DNA of 64,000 bases, taken from contig NZ_JABVAX010000004.1 of the NCBI RefSeq assembly GCF_013404595.1, positions 124,001 through 188,000 on the forward strand. The letters run 5' to 3'. A program made the translations under genes and the position numbers. Positions within the stretch are counted from its first letter, which is position 1. The number at the start of each line of letters is the position of its first letter. Positions 60,295 to 64,000 of this stretch are shown in pieces. Below the pieces are notes generated by a model that was not told the DNA's origin, ran no database searches, and saw only the letters and a program-made list of their open reading frames with translations. Source of the DNA: Jannaschia marina. GTDB lineage: Bacteria; Pseudomonadota; Alphaproteobacteria; Rhodobacterales; Rhodobacteraceae.

Positions 60295-60324
60295 TTTATA
60301 GGTGACTCGATAGTCACCTGTCAA
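60295..60324 (-). promoter_or_regulatory. Near-consensus, leaderless promoter of the ArsR-SRPBCC gene
   Basis: On the minus strand TTGACA (60324-60319), an 18-base spacer and TATAAA (60300-60295). The seventh base after the -10 is the A of the ATG at 60288, so the mRNA should begin at the start codon, consistent with no Shine-Dalgarno. Confidence 0.75.
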
Positions 60325-60345
60325 GACATGTGACTAGGTGGTCAC
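60301..60345. promoter_or_regulatory. Two operator sites for the ArsR-SRPBCC regulator
   Basis: GTGACT-cgat-AGTCAC (60302-60317) fills the promoter spacer, and a second copy GTGACT-aggt-GGTCAC (60330-60345) lies just upstream of the -35, 28 bases centre to centre. Binding would block the minus-strand promoter and could also affect the divergent hydrolase gene. Confidence 0.7.
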
Positions 60346-60432
60346 GTATTGCGGGGACCCCGCGCCCGGAACCGCGTTGCATCTCCGGTCGAAGGACGAT
60401 GTTCTGCCGTCCGACAGATCGAGGAGAGCCCC

Positions 60433-61176
60433 ATGTCCACCATCGCCCGCGCCGGAAACGACCTCGCCTATCGCCACACCGCGGGGCAGGGGCCGGGGGT
60501 CGTCTTCCTCGGCGGTTTCAAGTCGGACATGGAGGGGACGAAGGCGCTCGACCTCGAGACCTGGGCGCGGGCCGAGGGGCGCAGCTTCCTCAGGCTCGAT
60601 TATTCTGGCCACGGGCAATCGAGCGGTGCCTTCACCGAGGGCTGCATCGGCGACTGGTACGAGGACGCGCTTGCCGTCATCTCGGCGGTGACCGAGGGGC
60701 CGCAGGTGATCGTCGGCTCCTCGATGGGCGGCTGGATCGCGCTCCTGATCGCCCGGCACCACCCCGAGCGGGTCGCCGGCCTCGTCACCATCGCCGCCGC
60801 GCCCGATTTCACCGAAGACGGCTACTGGGCGGGCTTCTCCGAGGCGCAGCGGACGGAGGTGATGGAGGCGGGGCAGACCGCCGTGCCCTCGGACTATGGC
60901 GAACCCTACATCATCACCCGTCGCCTCATCGAGGAGGGGCGCGACCGGCTCGTCCTGCGCGATCCGCTGCCGCTGCCGTTTCCCGTGCGGATGGTGCAGG
61001 GGACCGAGGACGCGGCCGTCAGCACTGCTACCGCGCTCCGGCTTCTCAACCACGTGACCTGCGACGACATCCGCCTGACGCTGGTGCGCGGGGCGGACCA
61101 CCGGTTTTCGTCGGACGACGACCTCGCGCTCATCCGCCGCAGCGTCACGGAGGTGCTGGCGCGTCTGCCGGCTTGA
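60433..61176 (+). CDS. Alpha/beta hydrolase (ABHD10-like)
   Basis: A 247-residue soluble hydrolase. VVFLGGFKSDMEGTKAL is the oxyanion region, LDYSGHGQSSG follows, and GSSMGGWIALL holds the nucleophile serine. The Asp in QGTEDAAVS and the His in GADHRFSS complete the triad. The pattern resembles the mitochondrial ABHD10 thioesterase family, whose bacterial substrates are not defined. GAGGAG precedes the ATG. Divergent from the ArsR-SRPBCC gene. Confidence 0.82.
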   Translation: MSTIARAGNDLAYRHTAGQGPGVVFLGGFKSDMEGTKALDLETWARAEGRSFLRLDYSGHGQSSGAFTEGCIGDWYEDALAVISAVTEGPQVIVGSSMGGWIALLIARHHPERVAGLVTIAAAPDFTEDGYWAGFSEAQRTEVMEAGQTAVPSDYGEPYIITRRLIEEGRDRLVLRDPLPLPFPVRMVQGTEDAAVSTATALRLLNHVTCDDIRLTLVRGADHRFSSDDDLALIRRSVTEVLARLPA

Positions 61177-61221
61177 CGCGCGGGCCCCGGCGGGCGTCAC
61201 TTCGGTTGGGGAGGACGCGAC

Positions 61222-62211
61222 ATGCGACGGCTGCTCAAGGGCTTCGGTTGGCTGATCGGCGGGCTGGCGGTTCTGGCCGTCGGGCTCTGGATCTTCGGCC
61301 CATACGAAGAGGTCGACACCGGGGTCGATTTCGATGCCGCAACAGTGCCCGACGACGTGGACGGCTGGCTCGCCGACCGCGAGGGCCGGGTGCCGGACGT
61401 TTCGCCCGACCACACGAAGCGCGTCCTCTGGGCCGGTGCACCGGGCACCCGCAGCGATCTCGTCCTCGTCTATCTCCACGGCTTCTCCGCCACCCTCTGG
61501 GAGACACGGCCGCTTGCCGACCGGCTCGGGGAGGAGCTCGGGGCCAACGTCTTCTACACGCGCCTTGCCGGGCACGGGCGCGACGGGGCCGCGATGGCCG
61601 AGCCGCAGGCCGGCGACTGGGTCGAGGATCTGGCCGAGGCGATGGCCGTGGCCGAGAAGCTGGGCGACCGGGTGGTCGTCATCGGCACGTCGACGGGCGG
61701 CACGCTGGCCGCGCTTCTCGCCGCCGAGCCCGCGCTCGAGGCGCTCCGGGACGATCTTGCCGGCGTCATCTTCATCTCGCCGAACTTCCGGGTCGTGAAC
61801 CCCGCGGCCCGGCTCCTCTCGATGCCGGCGGCGCGGCACTGGGCCCCGCTCGTCGCGGGCGAGACGCGGTCGTTCGAGGCGCTCAACGCGCGCCACGCCC
61901 GGCACTGGACGACCGAGTATCCGACCCGCGCGCTCCTGCCCATGCAGGCCCTCATCGACCATGCGGCGGCGCTCGACTACGCCGTGGCCGAGGTGCCCGC
62001 GCTCTTCTGGTACGCGCCCGCCGATCAGGTCGTCGACGCGGCGGCGACCCGGGCCGTCACGTCTGAATGGGGCGGGACGGCGACCACCCGGGAAATCGAC
62101 GTCCATCCCGACGACGACCCCTATTCCCACGTCATCGCGGGCGACATCCTGAGCCCGGCTGGCACGCCGGGCGCGATTGCGGCCATGACCGACTGGCTGC
62201 GCGGGCTCTGA
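61222..62211 (+). CDS. Membrane-anchored alpha/beta hydrolase
   Basis: A 329-residue protein with an N-terminal membrane anchor (GFGWLIGGLAVLAVGLWIFG) and a hydrolase domain facing the periplasm. YLHGFSATLWETRPLAD is the oxyanion strand, GTSTGGTLAALL the nucleophile elbow, APADQVVD the acid and a His in YSHVIAGD the base. Substrate unknown; lipase or esterase activity is plausible. Confidence 0.8.
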   Translation: MRRLLKGFGWLIGGLAVLAVGLWIFGPYEEVDTGVDFDAATVPDDVDGWLADREGRVPDVSPDHTKRVLWAGAPGTRSDLVLVYLHGFSATLWETRPLADRLGEELGANVFYTRLAGHGRDGAAMAEPQAGDWVEDLAEAMAVAEKLGDRVVVIGTSTGGTLAALLAAEPALEALRDDLAGVIFISPNFRVVNPAARLLSMPAARHWAPLVAGETRSFEALNARHARHWTTEYPTRALLPMQALIDHAAALDYAVAEVPALFWYAPADQVVDAAATRAVTSEWGGTATTREIDVHPDDDPYSHVIAGDILSPAGTPGAIAAMTDWLRGL

Positions 62212-62214
62212 GCG

Positions 62215-62787
62215 TCAGGGCCAGAGCGCCCAGGCCCCCCAGAGCGCGGCGGCGAAGCCCGCCCAGGCCAGCGCCATGAGCCGCCCGTCCCGCACCGTCA
62301 GCGCCACGCCGAAAAGCGCCACGGTCGCCATCGGGATCGAGGAGGCGAAGGGCACGAGTTCGAGCCCCGGCACCGTCGCGCAGAGCCCGAGGATCGCCAC
62401 TGCCGCCACGCGCGGAGCCGGCGGGTCGACGAGGAGCGGCAGATGGCGCCCGAGCCGCCGGTCGGCCCAGCGGGCGAGGGGGCGCAACCGGCCGATCGCG
62501 CGGCAGAAGGTATCCTGGTCGATGCTGCGGCGGGCGAGAACATCAGGCAGCCAGAATCGGTCGCGGCCTATGAGGATCTGCACGGCGATGAGCGCCACGA
62601 TCGACGCCAGAAGGGTGGGCACGCCCGGGATGCCGCCGATCGGCGTGATTTCGAGCACCGCCGGCACCGTAAGCGACGCGCCGATGCCGCGATGGCCCAG
62701 CTCCTCGTTCACGTCACCGACGTTGACGCGATCGTCGTCGCCCACGCTGTCTTCGAGGGCCTCTACGATTTCGGTCGGTTTCGCCAC
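62215..62787 (-). CDS. ExoD family membrane protein
   Basis: A 190-residue protein matching ExoD of rhizobia, named for an exopolysaccharide phenotype. ALEDSVGDDDRVNVGDVNEELGHRG is followed by a hydrophobic part with LLASIVALIAVQILIGRDRFWLP and further segments. GTG start at 62787 with GGAGGG upstream. Convergent, 3 bases away, with the hydrolase gene. Confidence 0.83.
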   Translation of the reverse strand: MAKPTEIVEALEDSVGDDDRVNVGDVNEELGHRGIGASLTVPAVLEITPIGGIPGVPTLLASIVALIAVQILIGRDRFWLPDVLARRSIDQDTFCRAIGRLRPLARWADRRLGRHLPLLVDPPAPRVAAVAILGLCATVPGLELVPFASSIPMATVALFGVALTVRDGRLMALAWAGFAAALWGAWALWP

Positions 62788-62846
62788 GTTGCCCTCCGTC
62801 TCGGGGCTAAATGCGCGGGGGCCTCCGCCGGTTCAACGGAAAGCCC

Positions 62847-62887
62847 TTGATTCATGCCTCGACGAATGCTTGCATACCTATGCAAGC
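62847..62887 (+). promoter_or_regulatory. Operator palindrome and likely promoter of the SDR-LacI operon
   Basis: A perfect 20-bp palindrome GCTTGCATACCTATGCAAGC (62868-62887) lies 17 bases before the SDR start codon. TTGATT at 62847-62852 is a possible -35; the -10 would then fall inside the palindrome (around TTGCATA), which fits repression by the LacI-type regulator encoded downstream. Confidence 0.65.
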
Positions 62888-62904
62888 CGAGTCCGGAGCG
62901 CCCC

Positions 62905-63660
62905 ATGACCCTTCCACGCACCCCGAGCTTCCGTCTCGACGGACGCCGCGCCCTCGTGCCCGGCGGATCCCGCGGGATCGGGCTCGCCTGCGCCGCCGCG
63001 CTGGCCGAGGCGGGGGCCCATGTCGTCCTCTGCGCGCGCACGGAGAGCGAGGTCGAGGCCGCCGTCGCCGCACTCCGCAACGCGGGCCACGGGGCTGATG
63101 GCGGCACGCTCGACGTCTCCGATCTCGACGCGCTCGATGCTTTCCTCGACGCGCACGGGCCCTTCGACATCCTCTGCAATTCCGCCGGCCTCGCCCGCCA
63201 CGCCCCGGCGCTCGACACGACGCCCGAGGACTTCGACGCCGTCGTCGGCCTCAACCTGCGCGCGGCCTACTTCCTCGCCCAAAGGGTCGCCCGCCGGATG
63301 GAGGCGGGCGGCGTCATCCTCCAGATCTCCAGCCAGATGGGCCATGTCGGCGGCATCGACCGCGCGGTCTATGCGGCGACGAAACACGGGGTCGAGGGGA
63401 TGACCAAGTCCATGGCGATCGAGTGGGGCCCGCGCAATATCCGCGTCAACACGATCTGTCCCACGTTCATACGCACCCCGCTCACCGCCGCGACCTTCGC
63501 CGACCCCGAGCGCCGCGCCTGGATCGACCGGATGATCAAGCTGCCCCGCGTCGCCGAGGTGGAGGATCTGATGGGGGCCGTTGCCTTCCTCGCCTCCGAT
63601 GCCGCGGCGATGATCACTGGCACGGCGCTCCTCGTCGACGGCGGATGGACGGCGGACTGA
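62905..63660 (+). CDS. Short-chain dehydrogenase/reductase
   Basis: A 251-residue SDR. The cofactor loop reads PGGSRGIGLACAAALAEAG (the usual TGGxxGIG threonine is replaced by Pro), with CNSAG, catalytic Ser in ISSQMGHVGG, YAATK with Tyr and Lys, and INTICPTFIRTP-type region (NTICPTFIRTPL). The C-terminal ITGTALLVDGGWTAD is typical. Similar enzymes oxidise sugar acids or polyols. CGGAG precedes the ATG. It shares TGATG with the LacI gene and so forms a small sugar-type catabolic unit. Confidence 0.88.
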   Translation: MTLPRTPSFRLDGRRALVPGGSRGIGLACAAALAEAGAHVVLCARTESEVEAAVAALRNAGHGADGGTLDVSDLDALDAFLDAHGPFDILCNSAGLARHAPALDTTPEDFDAVVGLNLRAAYFLAQRVARRMEAGGVILQISSQMGHVGGIDRAVYAATKHGVEGMTKSMAIEWGPRNIRVNTICPTFIRTPLTAATFADPERRAWIDRMIKLPRVAEVEDLMGAVAFLASDAAAMITGTALLVDGGWTAD

Positions 63661-64000
63661 TGGCGAAGAAGGTCACCTCCCTCGACGTCGCCCGCCTCGC
63701 CGGGGTGAGCCAGTCGGCCGTCAGCCGCGTCTTCACCCAAGGGGCCTCGGTCAGCCCCGACATGTCGAAGCGCGTGCGCGCCGCTGCCGAGACGCTGGGC
63801 TACCGTCCGAATGCGCTCGCCCGCGGCCTCATCACCGGGCGCACGAAGATCATCGGGCTCGTCGTCGCCTATCTCGACAATCCGTTTTATCCCGACGCCC
63901 TCGAGAAGCTCTCGACCGCGCTGCAGGCCGAGGGCTATCACCTGCTCGTCTTCACGACCGGCAAGCACGGCGTCGATACCGACCGCGTGATCTCCGAGCT
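63660..64000 (+). CDS. LacI-family transcriptional regulator, N-terminal part (runs off the window)
   Basis: The first ~113 residues are present. KKVTSLDVARLAGVSQSAVSRVF is the LacI HTH, followed by the hinge (YRPNALARGLITGRT) and the start of the effector domain (IIGLVVAYLDNPFYPDALE). Its start overlaps the SDR stop. The palindrome at 62868-62887 is its most likely operator. Confidence 0.88.
   Translation, partial: MAKKVTSLDVARLAGVSQSAVSRVFTQGASVSPDMSKRVRAAAETLGYRPNALARGLITGRTKIIGLVVAYLDNPFYPDALEKLSTALQAEGYHLLVFTTGKHGVDTDRVISE

Noticed and set aside
60289-60324. TTG-initiated extension of the ArsR-SRPBCC protein
   Set aside because: The TTG is part of the TTGACA -35 box, so this extension would not be present in mRNA from that promoter.

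Overview
The window looks like chromosomal DNA from a marine roseobacter-type alphaproteobacterium (Rhodobacteraceae). This rests on the very high GC content and on several lineage hallmarks. These are a split, circularly permuted tmRNA gene, an alpha-type SspB, a DMSP demethylase (dmdA)-acuI pair beside a GntR regulator, and TrgA, ExoD and YtoQ family genes in short overlapping operons. I see no transposase, integrase, phage gene or CRISPR array. Both ends cut genes: valS on the left and a LacI-type regulator on the right.

Layout. 1-12.3 kb: valS (partial), an ABA4-like membrane protein, a form-II CoxL-like molybdoenzyme subunit with a DUF2235 hydrolase, a HAD phosphatase, two envelope proteins, a CorC/HlyC transporter, YtoQ and an envelope protein-xerD operon. 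12.4-16.8 kb: aroK-aroB, a run of four tandem hairpins, then a fumC-DUF4169-RHH-small protein operon and sspB. 16.9-19.1 kb: an isolated two-gene module (COG4310/DUF4910 aminopeptidase-like protein plus a formyltransferase), followed by the two-piece ssrA gene on the minus strand. 19.6-25.5 kb: a PotD-like binding protein and a GntR regulator, diverging from an overlapping DUF2182-DUF1326-DinB-dmdA-acuI operon. 25.6-37.8 kb: hyuA-hyuB, photolyase, cfa-trgA, a GGCT-Nudix fusion and cysK-mscS-alaX. 37.9-45.3 kb: a LacI-controlled operon with a complete Pot-type ABC importer followed by a nucleoside hydrolase and adenine deaminase, which reads as purine scavenging. 45.3-51.9 kb: tRNA-Ser(UGA), GAPDH-arsJ (arsenate export as 1-arseno-3-phosphoglycerate) and a ynjF-ynjBCD-like module. 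52-56.5 kb: a corrinoid/folate C1 operon (small 'virulence factor' protein, MTHFR-like, methyltetrahydrofolate methyltransferase-like, small protein, RACo-type activase). 56.7-64 kb: ppx/gppA-rlmE, a MAPEG protein, an ArsR-SRPBCC fusion behind a near-consensus leaderless promoter, two alpha/beta hydrolases, ExoD, and an SDR-LacI pair with a perfect operator-like palindrome.

Three things go beyond ordinary gene content. First, a double-hairpin palindromic repeat occurs three times, and one copy sits in frame inside valS, which recalls Rickettsia palindromic elements. Second, perfect hairpins of the form stem-TTC-(2 or 3 nt)-GAA-stem occur in tandem clusters at three gene ends. Two of these clusters abut the stop codons of two paralogous ~75-residue proteins of unknown function. 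Third, sspB and ssrA, which act together in tagging and ClpXP delivery, lie within 3 kb of each other with only the two-gene module between them.

All functional assignments come from motif recognition and context; no database search was run.
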